The notes beneath the pieces were generated by a model, which saw only the letters and a program-made list of their open reading frames with translations, had not been told where the DNA came from and did no database searches. Below are positions 1-8,830 of a stretch of 64,000 bases of DNA, in pieces; the stretch's first letter is position 1; each line of letters opens with the position of its first letter. Source of the DNA: an uncultured Bacilli bacterium (GTDB taxonomy: Bacteria > Bacillota_I > Bacilli_A > RF39 > UBA660); assembly GCA_934096265.1 (NCBI GenBank), contig CAKOLI010000001.1, positions 217,346 to 281,345 on the forward strand, read 5' to 3'. A program made the translations under genes and the position numbers.

Positions 1-1
1 T

Positions 2-340
2 GGCAAGAGTGTTTATGAGTATTTTAAGAATGAAGATAATAAGGCTTTGATTTCTAAATTAAAGGAATTTGGTGTTAATATGGAATATCTTGGTAGTGAG
101 GTAGTGGATGATAATTTTGCTAATAAGACTTTTGTTCTTACTGGAAGCCTTTCTAATATTACTAGAGATGAGGCTACTAATATTATTGAGTCAAGAGGTG
201 GAAAAACATCTACTTCTGTTAGTAAGAAGACGGATGTTGTTATTGCGGGAGCAGATGCTGGTAGTAAGTATGATAAAGCTATTAGTTTGGGTATAACGAT
301 TTGGAGTGAAGAAGAGTTTCTAGATAAAATTGAATCTTAA
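2..340 (+). CDS. ligA: NAD-dependent DNA ligase, C-terminal part (5' end outside window)
   Basis: The frame is open from the first bases of the window and ends at a TAA at 338-340. The last ~80 residues form a BRCT domain: FVLTGSL, the Gly-Gly turn in ESRGGK, the TDVVIAG strand and the final Trp in TIWSEEEF are the usual BRCT landmarks. The residues before it (VYEYFKNEDN...LKEFGVNM) match the end of the helix-hairpin-helix region of bacterial LigA. LigA seals nicks in replication and repair using NAD+, and the BRCT domain assists DNA binding. The ATM at 47 is only an internal Met. The catalytic Lys and OB-fold lie upstream of the window. BRCT domains also occur in other proteins, but the linker favours LigA. 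Confidence 0.9.
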   Translation, partial: GKSVYEYFKNEDNKALISKLKEFGVNMEYLGSEVVDDNFANKTFVLTGSLSNITRDEATNIIESRGGKTSTSVSKKTDVVIAGADAGSKYDKAISLGITIWSEEEFLDKIES

Positions 341-360
341 TTTAGAAGAGGGTAGATGAG

Positions 361-389
361 TTGACATAGGGTTTTCCTTTTGGTATTAT
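361..389 (+). promoter_or_regulatory. Sigma-A promoter for recD2
   Basis: TTGACA at 361-366 and TATTAT at 384-389 are separated by 17 bp. This lies directly after ligA and about 28 bp before the recD2 start, so recD2 has its own promoter. Confidence 0.8.
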
Positions 390-416
390 AAGGTATGTTG
401 TAAGAAGGTGTATGGT

Positions 417-2624
417 ATGAAGATATACATTAAGGGAACTATTAGTACTATTATATATAATAATGAGTCAAATGGTTATACTGTTGGGATATTTAGAATT
501 AAAGAGACTAATAGTGATGATCCTTCCGTAAAGGGGAGTATTAGTTTTGTTGGGATATTTCATGAGTTAAGAGAGAAGACTAATTATATATTTTATGGAA
601 ATACTAAGGTTCATCCTAAGTATGGGTTTCAATTTGAAGTAAATGAATATGAGGTGGTAAAGCCTTCGGAGAAAGAAGAGATTATTTCTTTTTTATCTAG
701 TGAACTTTTTCCTATAGGAGAGAAAACTGCAGAGGCAATATATAAAAAGCTTGGTGATAATGCTATTTCTAAGATACTTGATGATAAGAATGTGCTTGTT
801 TCAATACCTAGATTAAAGGAGGGTAAGATAAATAAAATTTATGAGATACTTAAGGAGTATCAAGATAGTAATACTATAATTATAAAGATGACTGAGCTTG
901 GCTTTACTTTGAGGCAGGCACTTTCTATATATGCTAAATATAAAAATAGTACGTTAGATATTATTAATGATAATATATATTTGTTACTTGATAGTTTTGA
1001 TATACCTTTTATTACTATAGATGATATTGCTTTAAATATGGGGATTGGTAGTGATGATGAGAGAAGGTTGCTTGCTTTAATTATATATATTATTTCTAAT
1101 ATTTGTTTTAGTATAGGGAGTACTTATGTTATGTATGATGAGGTTATGCATGAATTAAATAAATATGTAGATAATATTAGTGATGATGAGGTAGAGTATT
1201 TGTTTATTAAGTTAACTAGGTTAGGGAAACTTAAGATAGAAAATGGAAGGTATTATCTTGCTTCTTTTTATAATGCTGAGCATTATATTGCTAAGAGAAT
1301 ATATGAGATTAATAATGAAGATAAGGCTTATGATGTTAAGAAGATAGAGGGCTATATTAAGAAGTTAGAGAGTGATATTGGTATTAAGTATGATGATAAG
1401 CAAAAGGATGCAATACTTACTTCTATTATGAATAATTTTACGGTTATTACTGGTGGGCCTGGTACTGGGAAGACTACTATTATTAAGTGTATTGTTAGTA
1501 TTTTGAAGGATGTTTTAAAGGTAAGAGAGGAAGACATTGCACTGCTTTCTCCTACTGGGAGAGCTTCTAAGAGGATGAGTGAATCTGTTTTGATGCCTTG
1601 TTGTACTATTCATAGGTATTTGAAGTGGGATATGGATAGTAACTCTTTTAGTGTTAATGAGTATAATCCTAGTAGAGAGAGTTATATTATTGTAGATGAG
1701 GTTAGTATGGTAGATACTCTTCTTATGGAGAGTTTGTTAAAGGGTTTAAAAAGGGATGTTAAGATAATATTAGTAGGAGATTATAATCAGCTTCCTAGTG
1801 TTAGGGAAGGTCAGGTTTTGAAAGATATTATTGATAGTGGTGTTGTTAATGTTATTACTTTAAATTCTTTATATAGGCAGAATGAGAATTCTTATATTGT
1901 AGAACTTGCTTATTCTGTTAAGAATAGGGATATTAGTGATGATTTTGCTTTAAAGAAGGATGATTATAATTTTATAGAGGTAAGTAGTAAGGATGTTAAT
2001 GATGTTATTGTTAAGTTAGCTTCTTTAGCAATAGAAAAGGGTTATGATGATAGTAGGATACAGATACTAGCTCCTATGTATAAGGGAGAATGTGGGATAG
2101 ATGTTTTGAATGCTTCACTTATGGAGTTGTTTAATCCTCCTAGTTATAGTAAGAAGGAGATAAGGATAGGAGATATTACTTATCGTGTTGGTGATAAGGT
2201 GTTACAGCTTGTTAATGATACTGAGGATAATGTTTATAATGGAGATATTGGTTATGTTGTTGATATTGTTTCTTCTAAGCATTCTTCTTCTAAGAAAAAT
2301 GAGATACATGTTGATTTTTATGGTAATACGGTAGTGTATACGCCTTCTAAGTTTGTTAATATTACGCATGGGTATGCGATTAGTATTCATAAGTCACAGG
2401 GTAGTGAGTTTGACATGGTTATTATGCCCATTGTTAAATCTTTTAAGAGGATGTTATATAATAAGCTTATATATACTGGTATTACTAGAGCTAAGAAGTC
2501 TTTGATATTGGTAGGAGATAAGAGTAGTTTTTTGTATGGTGTTAATAATAATATTTTTTCTAGTAGGAGGACTTCTTTAGTGGATTTGTTAGTTAATATG
2601 TATAGTAATAAGAAAAGTGGTTAG
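417..2624 (+). CDS. recD2: ATP-dependent RecD2-type DNA helicase
   Basis: This is a superfamily 1B 5'-3' helicase of the RecD2/YrrC type, which acts in DNA repair without RecBC. The N-terminal ~90 residues are the OB-like module, followed by helix-hairpin-helix segments (LFPIGEKTAEAIYKKLGD). Walker A GGPGTGKT is at about residues 346-353, Walker B/DEAD-box-like VDEVSMVD near 426, and motif VI THGYAISIHKSQGSEFD near 650. The length of 735 residues fits the family (720-800). An in-frame GTG at 408 exists, but the AGAAGG ribosome binding site sits 8 nt before ATG 417, so 417 is preferred. It is transcribed from its own strong promoter just after ligA. Confidence 0.93.
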   Translation: MKIYIKGTISTIIYNNESNGYTVGIFRIKETNSDDPSVKGSISFVGIFHELREKTNYIFYGNTKVHPKYGFQFEVNEYEVVKPSEKEEIISFLSSELFPIGEKTAEAIYKKLGDNAISKILDDKNVLVSIPRLKEGKINKIYEILKEYQDSNTIIIKMTELGFTLRQALSIYAKYKNSTLDIINDNIYLLLDSFDIPFITIDDIALNMGIGSDDERRLLALIIYIISNICFSIGSTYVMYDEVMHELNKYVDNISDDEVEYLFIKLTRLGKLKIENGRYYLASFYNAEHYIAKRIYEINNEDKAYDVKKIEGYIKKLESDIGIKYDDKQKDAILTSIMNNFTVITGGPGTGKTTIIKCIVSILKDVLKVREEDIALLSPTGRASKRMSESVLMPCCTIHRYLKWDMDSNSFSVNEYNPSRESYIIVDEVSMVDTLLMESLLKGLKRDVKIILVGDYNQLPSVREGQVLKDIIDSGVVNVITLNSLYRQNENSYIVELAYSVKNRDISDDFALKKDDYNFIEVSSKDVNDVIVKLASLAIEKGYDDSRIQILAPMYKGECGIDVLNASLMELFNPPSYSKKEIRIGDITYRVGDKVLQLVNDTEDNVYNGDIGYVVDIVSSKHSSSKKNEIHVDFYGNTVVYTPSKFVNITHGYAISIHKSQGSEFDMVIMPIVKSFKRMLYNKLIYTGITRAKKSLILVGDKSSFLYGVNNNIFSSRRTSLVDLLVNMYSNKKSG

Positions 2625-2677
2625 AATATTTAATGGTACTAAAGTACCCATCTTATTTTTTAGGTAGGAGTGATTTT

Positions 2678-2824
2678 ATGAAAAAGGGTATGTGTCTTGT
2701 GCTTACTACAGGTATGGGGATACTTCTTTATACGCAGATTAAGAATGGTAATATGAAGAAGTTAATTGAGAAGTGTAAGAATACAGAGTTAAAAGTAGTA
2801 AGTGAACTAGAAAATATGATGTAA
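2678..2824 (+). CDS. Small single-pass membrane protein
   Basis: This 48-residue protein has a short hydrophobic N-terminal segment (CLVLTTGMGILLYTQ) followed by a Lys/Glu-rich amphipathic tail. The reading frame is open from 2633, but TAGGAG is placed correctly only for the ATG at 2678. It lies about 50 bp after recD2 and ends inside the 5' arm of a terminator, so it is probably co-transcribed with recD2. I do not recognise a family. Small proteins of this shape (MKKG...TGMGILLYTQ) are common in Bacilli next to repair genes. Function is unknown. Confidence 0.55.
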   Translation: MKKGMCLVLTTGMGILLYTQIKNGNMKKLIEKCKNTELKVVSELENMM

Positions 2825-2863
2825 TAAATAAGAGTCCTTTTTGGGGCTTTTATTTATTTTTTT
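2823..2863 (+). terminator. Intrinsic terminator after recD2 unit
   Basis: The 15-bp arms AATAAATAAGAGTCC and GGGGCTTTTATTTATT (with G-U pairs) enclose a T5 loop and are followed by a T-rich stretch. Confidence 0.75.
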
Positions 2864-2873
2864 ATTTAAAATA

Positions 2874-2902
2874 TTGCTAAATTTGTTTAATTATGATATT
2901 AT
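2874..2902 (+). promoter_or_regulatory. Promoter for first lectin-fold gene
   Basis: TTGCTA at 2874-2879 and TATTAT at 2897-2902 are 17 bp apart, about 60 bp before the coding start. The leader is short and lacks the G-tract element found before the genes at 31771 and 43153. Confidence 0.6.
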
Positions 2903-2962
2903 TTATATATAGAGTAGCAAGAGTAGTTTTTGTGTACGTATTTAGAGAGGATTATGGTATTT

Positions 2963-5329
2963 ATGAAGAAGATTATATATATTGTAGGTGTTCTTGTTTT
3001 GAGTTTATTATTTTTAACTTTATATTCAACATATGCTATATTTACAACTTCTGTTTCTAGTAATACAGCGTTGAACTTGGATACGTCTTTAAATTATGAT
3101 TTTGGAGTTAGTGGAGTTAAGAGGTTTACTTTAGATGCACAGACGGTTATTAGTTTTAATATGATTATTAAGAATAATACTAGTAGTAATTTGAATTATG
3201 GTATTTATTATAGTTATGTTAGTGGTAGTGATGGTATAGTGGGAGAGGTTGTTAGTGATGCAAGTGCTGTTACTACTAGTAGTAATGCTAGTGGAGTTAT
3301 AAATACTTCTTCTAGTAAGAGTGTGCCAATAGCTATATATAATAATACTTCTAGTACTTTAGTTATTGATATTGGGCTTGTTACTTCTAGTGGAAGCTTG
3401 GTATATCCAGATAATTCTTATGTGGTTAATAAGACTATTGATGATGATGTTCTTGGTAGTGATGCTTGTACTAGTAAGATTAATTATAAGGAAGATGATT
3501 GTTATAGTGTTAGGGAGAATGGGTATGTTAATACTTATTGTAAGGTTTTAGCGGGGACTACTAAGGTTAATAATTTAGATAAGTCTTCTGCGAGTATGCC
3601 TGAGCTTATAGATGGGATGATACCTGTATATCATGATGGTACTAGTTGGATTAAGGCTAATTATCTTAATGATACTACTGTTAATCAGTGGTATGATTAT
3701 GATGCTAAGAAGTGGGCTAACGCGGTAACTATAGATAATAATTATGTATATGATAAGTCTTTAAATAATAATAATGCTTTAGTTAGTAATGTAACAAGAA
3801 GTGGCGATGGGGCTAGTTTTAATGGAAGTAGTAATTATATACAAATTCCTACTGATTTAGGAGTAACTTTGCCCGCTACATACACGGTTAGATTTAAGAC
3901 AGCATCTACTAGTAATCAAATATTATACGGTGATTATACTACTAAAGCGGCACTTGGATTATATAATAGTAATAATCAATTGATTGTAATATTAGGAAGT
4001 AGTGCTACTAATATGTTTGATACTGGTGGTTTAACTTTAAATACTTTTTATACAGTTACTGTAGTATATAATAGTTTAACTGATATTACTGTGTATTTAA
4101 ATGGAACAGCACTTACTAAATCGTCTTCTTCAAATAATTGGTCATGGAGTGATACAAATTCATATATTGGTAAGAGAGCAGCAGGAACATATTTTTCTGG
4201 TACAATAAGTAATTTTGTAGTACATAATAAGGCAGTATCTTCAAGTGAAATAGCTAGTTTGGCTAAGTTAGAAGTACCTAGTGATAATTTAAAATTAAAT
4301 TATGATTTTACATCTTCTACTAGGGAACAATTTATGAAAAGTAATGCGGGTACGGTTATTCCTGGAAATTCAATTAATGCTTATTATGTATGGATACCAA
4401 GGTATAAGTATAAGTTGTTTAATGTAGATTCAAACGCAATGATTCCAATAGAAATACAAGTAGAATTTGAAAATAAATATGCAAGTGATTATGTTAAGTC
4501 TACTGGTAGTACTAATGATACTTGGCTTACACATCCTGCGTTTACTTTTGGTACTGATGAATTATCAGGTATATGGGTAGGTAAGTTTGAAACTAGTGGT
4601 ACTGCATATGCTCCTACTATAAAACCTAATTTAAGTTCATTGACTAAGCAAACTGCACTAACTCAGTTTAATACATCAAAGGTATTTGGTACAAGTGCTT
4701 ATTTAACAAATGATGGGGTAAGTGAAGCAGATGCCCATATGATGAAGAATACAGAGTGGGGAGCGGTAGCATACTTAAAACAAAGTAAATATGGATTAGG
4801 TACTACCGACATAGCAAATAATGCATATTATGAAAGTAATTATATGGCAGGATGTGGACCTGCGAGTGAAACAGATTTAACAAGTGAAACAACAACATGT
4901 ACAAGTTATACAAGTACTGCAGGAATTAAAGCATCTACCACAGGTAATATTACAGGTATATACGATATGGCAGGTGGAGCATCTGAAAATGTAATGGGAG
5001 TAGCAAAAACAGAAAATGGAACTTCTTTTGTATATTCTGAATCTGGTTTTACTACAAGCACATTACCTTTAGGAAGTAAATATGTAGATGCATATACATA
5101 CGGAACATCAATGAGTGATTATGCAAGAAGAATACTAGGAGATGCTACAGGAGAGGTTAGAGGTTTGTATGATGATAATGCGCATTTCGTCGACTCTGTC
5201 GAATCATGGTTCGTTCGTGGTGGCTACGGTTCTAATGGGTCTCGTGCGGGTGTGTTCCACTTCAATATGAGTGATGGGGAAGGCGGTCGCAACTATACTT
5301 TTCGTTCTGTACTTATAAAAAATAACTAG
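2963..5329 (+). CDS. Surface protein: SipW-like N-terminus, LamG domain, C-type-lectin/SUMF1-like fold
   Basis: The protein has about 788 residues. An N-terminal hydrophobic segment ends in LYSTYAIFTT, resembling SipW-dependent signal peptides, so it is probably exported and anchored. A beta-sandwich region (residues ~40-180) follows. A concanavalin/LamG-like domain (GDGASFNGSSNYIQI through GTISNFVVHN, ~residues 275-430) comes next. The C-terminal ~330 residues are a formylglycine-generating-enzyme-like/C-lectin fold (YYVWIPRY, NTEWGAVAYLKQS, GIYDMAGGASENVMG, RRILGDATGE, FRSVL). The copper-site Cys pair of true FGE is not evident, so a binding role is likelier. The start at ATG 2963 aligns with the next gene (MKK...). 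An ATG at 2954 is also possible. The last 108 coding bases are a hypervariable cassette of different base composition. Confidence 0.8.
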   Translation: MKKIIYIVGVLVLSLLFLTLYSTYAIFTTSVSSNTALNLDTSLNYDFGVSGVKRFTLDAQTVISFNMIIKNNTSSNLNYGIYYSYVSGSDGIVGEVVSDASAVTTSSNASGVINTSSSKSVPIAIYNNTSSTLVIDIGLVTSSGSLVYPDNSYVVNKTIDDDVLGSDACTSKINYKEDDCYSVRENGYVNTYCKVLAGTTKVNNLDKSSASMPELIDGMIPVYHDGTSWIKANYLNDTTVNQWYDYDAKKWANAVTIDNNYVYDKSLNNNNALVSNVTRSGDGASFNGSSNYIQIPTDLGVTLPATYTVRFKTASTSNQILYGDYTTKAALGLYNSNNQLIVILGSSATNMFDTGGLTLNTFYTVTVVYNSLTDITVYLNGTALTKSSSSNNWSWSDTNSYIGKRAAGTYFSGTISNFVVHNKAVSSSEIASLAKLEVPSDNLKLNYDFTSSTREQFMKSNAGTVIPGNSINAYYVWIPRYKYKLFNVDSNAMIPIEIQVEFENKYASDYVKSTGSTNDTWLTHPAFTFGTDELSGIWVGKFETSGTAYAPTIKPNLSSLTKQTALTQFNTSKVFGTSAYLTNDGVSEADAHMMKNTEWGAVAYLKQSKYGLGTTDIANNAYYESNYMAGCGPASETDLTSETTTCTSYTSTAGIKASTTGNITGIYDMAGGASENVMGVAKTENGTSFVYSESGFTTSTLPLGSKYVDAYTYGTSMSDYARRILGDATGEVRGLYDDNAHFVDSVESWFVRGGYGSNGSRAGVFHFNMSDGEGGRNYTFRSVLIKNN
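5207..5314 (+). other. Hypervariable C-terminal cassette 1 (DGR-type variable-repeat candidate)
   Basis: These 36 codons, from TGG to the Leu of FRSVL, carry many C-ending or GC-rich codons (TTC, GGC, TAC, CAC, CGC, AAC). The rest of the gene is dominated by T- and A-ending codons. Framework residues F.RG, NGS.AGVF.F and FRSVL are shared with cassettes at 7007 and 44845, while the intervening codons differ. The pattern fits variable repeats of diversity-generating retroelements. No template or reverse transcriptase is seen in this window. Confidence 0.55.
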
Positions 5330-5341
5330 TGAGGTGGATTT

Positions 5342-7126
5342 ATGAAAAAGGCTTTTGTTTTAATAGGTGTTATTGTAAGTGGATTAATTGCATTATCTTT
5401 ATATTCTACTTATGCTATGTATGTATCTGTAAGTAATGATATTAATATGTCTACTTCACTTAGTTATGAATTTAATATAGATAATCAATCTACTTTCAAA
5501 ATTCCTGCGAATAAGGTATTACATTTTAATGCTATTATTAAAAATCCTTATGATGCTTCTTTAAAATATGGTATATATCATACATATACTTCTTCAAATA
5601 GTAATGTTATTATAGGAGAAGTAGTTAGTGATAAGAGTAGTGTTACTGTAGCTCCATCTACTTCTGGAAGTATAGATGCTAATAAGACTATGACTATTCC
5701 TATCGCGGTTATAAATAAGACTTCTAGTGAAATTAGTGTTAGTTTTGGTGTTATATATGGATATATCAATAATGATATTACTTATAGTAGTAACCAAAAG
5801 TTAATTACTAGTACGGTAAATAATGAAGATGTATATAATGAAAGTTGTGTTAATAATTATCAATTTGATGAGAGTACTTGTACTGTTAAGTTAGAAAATG
5901 GTAATTTAAATAAGTATTGTAATGTTATGATTGGACAAGAGAAAATAAAACCTAATGCTCCAGTCCTAGCAGAAGGCATGATACCAATTAAATGGGATGG
6001 TTCTAAGTGGGTTAAAGCAAGTAGTACAAATAGTAATAATGATTGGTATGATTATGATACTAAGAAATGGGCAAATGCCGTGATGGTTAGAACAGATAAG
6101 GATTCTAATGTTTCTGATTCTAAGTCTAGGGAACAATATATGAGTGCTATAGAAGGCACAAAAATATTAGAGAGTGATATATTAGCTTATTATGTATGGA
6201 TACCAAGATATAGTTATCAGTTATTTAATGTAAATTCGGAAATAATGGACCCAATAGAAATACAAGTAGGGTTTGAAAACAAGACAGATACTAAATCTAC
6301 TGGAAGTACAAATGGTTCTTGGCTTACACATCCTGCGTTTACTTTTGGTACTGAAGAGTTATCAGGTATATGGGTAGGCAAGTTTGAAACTAGTGGGACT
6401 GCAGATACGCCTACCGTAAAACCTAATCTAAGTTCATTGACAAAGCAAAAAATATCAACTCAGTTTGTAACAAGTCGAAAATTTGGGACATCAACTTATT
6501 TAAATGGTACTGCAGAAATTGATGCTCATATGATGAAGAATACAGAATGGGGAGCAGTAGCATACTTAAAGCAAAGTAAATATGGATTAGGTCTTACTGA
6601 TATAGGTAATAATGCATATTTAGCAGATGCCGAGCCATATTATATGGCAGGATGTGGTCCTTTAAGTGAAACAGATTTAACTGGATATGGTGCTACATGT
6701 ACAAGCTATATGAGTACAGCAGGAGTAATGTCATCCACAACTGGCAATGTATACGGAGTATATGATATGGCAGGAGGAGCATATGAAGATGTAATGGGAG
6801 CAATGAAAAATAGTAATGGAACGGGTTTTATATATTCATCTTCTGGATTTACTGCAAGTACACTCCCTTTAGGAAGTAAATATATAGATGCATATACATA
6901 TGGAATATCACAGAGTGATTATACAAGAAGAATATTAGGAGATGCAACAGGAGAAGTTAGATATTGGTATAAGGATAATTGTAATTTTGTTTCTAATAGT
7001 ACCTCATGGTTCGAACGTGGAGGCAATACTAAAGGTGGTGTTGGCGCAGGTGTATTCTACTTTGTCCTATACCCTGGTCTTGCCAACGTTGCCCATTCTT
7101 TCCGTTCTGTTTTAACACCTCAATAA
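5342..7126 (+). CDS. Surface protein: SipW-like N-terminus and C-type-lectin/SUMF1-like fold
   Basis: The protein has 594 residues and starts at ATG 5342 behind GAGGTGG, 12 bp after its paralogue, so the pair forms an operon. It has the same plan as the upstream protein without the LamG domain. The N-terminal helix ends LYSTYAMYVS, then comes a beta-sandwich to about residue 190. A linker with PNAPVLAEGMIPIKWDGS and WYDYDTKKWANAV follows, then the lectin/SUMF1-like domain (YYVWIPRY, WLTHPAFTF, GIWVGKFETSG, NTEWGAVAYLKQS, YDMAGGAYEDVMG, RRILGDATGE). The tail ends SFRSVLTPQ. A role in binding surface ligands is inferred from the fold. No enzymatic residues can be assigned. Confidence 0.8.
   Translation: MKKAFVLIGVIVSGLIALSLYSTYAMYVSVSNDINMSTSLSYEFNIDNQSTFKIPANKVLHFNAIIKNPYDASLKYGIYHTYTSSNSNVIIGEVVSDKSSVTVAPSTSGSIDANKTMTIPIAVINKTSSEISVSFGVIYGYINNDITYSSNQKLITSTVNNEDVYNESCVNNYQFDESTCTVKLENGNLNKYCNVMIGQEKIKPNAPVLAEGMIPIKWDGSKWVKASSTNSNNDWYDYDTKKWANAVMVRTDKDSNVSDSKSREQYMSAIEGTKILESDILAYYVWIPRYSYQLFNVNSEIMDPIEIQVGFENKTDTKSTGSTNGSWLTHPAFTFGTEELSGIWVGKFETSGTADTPTVKPNLSSLTKQKISTQFVTSRKFGTSTYLNGTAEIDAHMMKNTEWGAVAYLKQSKYGLGLTDIGNNAYLADAEPYYMAGCGPLSETDLTGYGATCTSYMSTAGVMSSTTGNVYGVYDMAGGAYEDVMGAMKNSNGTGFIYSSSGFTASTLPLGSKYIDAYTYGISQSDYTRRILGDATGEVRYWYKDNCNFVSNSTSWFERGGNTKGGVGAGVFYFVLYPGLANVAHSFRSVLTPQ
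7007..7114 (+). other. Hypervariable C-terminal cassette 2
   Basis: These 36 codons are equivalent to the cassette at 5207, with the same framework (WFxRGG, AGVFxF, SFRSVL). About half of the codons are different and often C-ending (GGC, TTC, TAC, GTC, GCC, AAC). The position holding CAC in cassette 1 is TAC here and ACC in cassette 3, as expected from a common AAC template codon. Confidence 0.55.
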
Positions 7127-7169
7127 GGATTTGTTTAAAATAATATATATTTAACTTAAGAATATAATT

Positions 7170-7207
7170 AATCCATGGGATTTGATAAGTGTCTCATGGA
7201 TTTTTTT
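7170..7207 (+). terminator. Intrinsic terminator after lectin-fold pair
   Basis: AATCCATG and CATGGATT form an 8-bp stem with a long loop, followed by seven T. Confidence 0.75.
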
Positions 7208-7209
7208 AA

Positions 7210-7238
7210 TTGACTTGTAGTTGTATTTTTGTTATACT
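7210..7238 (+). promoter_or_regulatory. Promoter for gpmI
   Basis: TTGACT at 7210-7215 and TATACT at 7233-7238 have a 17-bp spacer, ending about 24 bp before the start codon. Confidence 0.8.
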
Positions 7239-7261
7239 TTTACTAGAAAGATGGTGTTAAG

Positions 7262-8713
7262 ATGAAGAGGGTATTGTTATGTATATTAGATGGAGTAGGT
7301 ATTAGGGATGAGGAGTATGGGAATGCTTTTTATCATGCTTCTAAGCCTAATTTTGATTATTTATGGAATAGGTATGGCCATAGTTTGCTTAGTGCTAGTG
7401 GGAAGGATGTAGGTCTTTCTGATGGTCAGATGGGGAACTCTGAGGTTGGGCATACTAATATAGGAGCAGGAAGAATTGTTTATCAGTCTTTGGAGCTTAT
7501 TAATAAGTCTTTTAGGGATGGTGTTATTAAGAATAATTCTTCTTTGAATGAAGTATTTGATTATGTTAAGAAGAATGGTAGTAAGTTACATGTTATGGGG
7601 CTTTTTAGTGATGGAGGAGTGCATTCTCATATTGAGCATTTTCTTAGTATGTTGAATATTGCTCATGAATTTGGTGTTAGTAGGATATATGCTCATGTTA
7701 TTACTGATGGTAGGGATACTAAGGATGATATAGCTTCTTCTTATATAGATAGGTTTTATGCTAATGGTGTAGGTAAGTTAGCTAGTATATCTGGTAGGTA
7801 TTATGCTATGGATAGGGATAAGAGATATGAGAGGACTAATATGTATTATGATGTTATTACTAATGGTAGTAGTGATAGTGATGTGGATGTATATGAGTAT
7901 ATAGATAGTTCTTATAAGGATGGTATATATGATGAGTTTATTAAGCCTTGTTTACTTGATAGGGATGGTTATATAGATAAGGATGATGCTGTGATTTGGG
8001 TTAATTTTAGACCTGATAGGGCTAAGCAAATAGTAGGTAAGTTAGAAGATAGTGGTATTAGGGTGTTATCTATTATGAAGATTAGTGATGAGATTAGTAG
8101 TCCTTATATATTAGATAAGGTAAGTGTTTCAAATACTTTAGGAGAGTATATAGCGGGTCTTGGGTTATCACAGCTTAGGATTGCAGAGACTGAGAAGTAT
8201 GCTCATGTTACTTATTTTTTTGATGGGGGTAAGGAGTTAGATTTGCCTAGGTGTGATAAGGTGCTAGTTCCTTCTAAGAAGGTAGCTACTTATGATTTGG
8301 ATCCTTCTATGAGTGCTTATGAGATTACTTTTTCTTTGCTAGATAGGATGGATAAGTATGATTTTATTGTGCTTAATTTTGCTAATGGGGATATGGTAGG
8401 TCATACTGGTAATTATGAGGCTACTTTGGCTTCTGTAGAAGCTATGGATAGTTGTTTGGGTAAGATTTATAATAGGGCTTTGGAGTTAGATACTTTGCTT
8501 GTAGTTACTGCGGATCATGGTAATTGTGATTATATGATAGATAGTGATGGCAATAAGGTTACCACGCATTCTCTTAGTAAGGTGCCTTTTATTGTATGTT
8601 GTGATGGTGTTTTAGTAGATGATGGTAAGTTGTCGGATATAGCTCCTTCTTTGTTATATCTTATGGGGTTAAATGTACCTAGTGAGATGAGTGGTAGGAA
8701 TTTGATTAAATAA
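7262..8713 (+). CDS. gpmI: 2,3-bisphosphoglycerate-independent phosphoglycerate mutase
   Basis: This is the Mn-dependent enzyme that interconverts 3- and 2-phosphoglycerate in glycolysis. The alkaline-phosphatase-like core has LDGVG near the N-terminus with the metal-binding Asp, and MGNSEVGH with the nucleophilic Ser at about residue 60. VITDGRD, GRYYAMDRDKRYERT and NFRPDR contribute to the phosphoglycerate pocket. NFANGDMVGHTG and VTADHGN supply the remaining metal ligands. At 483 residues it is slightly shorter than the usual 505-515, with no missing motif. It stands alone between a terminator and the ppdK leader. With ppdK downstream it covers the lower glycolytic steps around phosphoenolpyruvate. 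Confidence 0.97.
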   Translation: MKRVLLCILDGVGIRDEEYGNAFYHASKPNFDYLWNRYGHSLLSASGKDVGLSDGQMGNSEVGHTNIGAGRIVYQSLELINKSFRDGVIKNNSSLNEVFDYVKKNGSKLHVMGLFSDGGVHSHIEHFLSMLNIAHEFGVSRIYAHVITDGRDTKDDIASSYIDRFYANGVGKLASISGRYYAMDRDKRYERTNMYYDVITNGSSDSDVDVYEYIDSSYKDGIYDEFIKPCLLDRDGYIDKDDAVIWVNFRPDRAKQIVGKLEDSGIRVLSIMKISDEISSPYILDKVSVSNTLGEYIAGLGLSQLRIAETEKYAHVTYFFDGGKELDLPRCDKVLVPSKKVATYDLDPSMSAYEITFSLLDRMDKYDFIVLNFANGDMVGHTGNYEATLASVEAMDSCLGKIYNRALELDTLLVVTADHGNCDYMIDSDGNKVTTHSLSKVPFIVCCDGVLVDDGKLSDIAPSLLYLMGLNVPSEMSGRNLIK

Positions 8714-8770
8714 TGCATGTTATGTGTATTATTTTTTTATGTAAATTTTTGTCAATTTAGTGTATTTTTG

Positions 8771-8799
8771 TTGTTTATAGTTAGATATTTTGATAAAAT
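8771..8799 (+). promoter_or_regulatory. Possible promoter for ppdK
   Basis: TTGTTT at 8771-8776 and TAAAAT at 8794-8799 have a 17-bp spacer. The match is weak, but it is the best-placed candidate in the 110-bp gap after gpmI. Confidence 0.4.
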
Positions 8800-8830
8800 A
8801 AAAAAGTATTAGAAAGAGAGGAATATGTTG

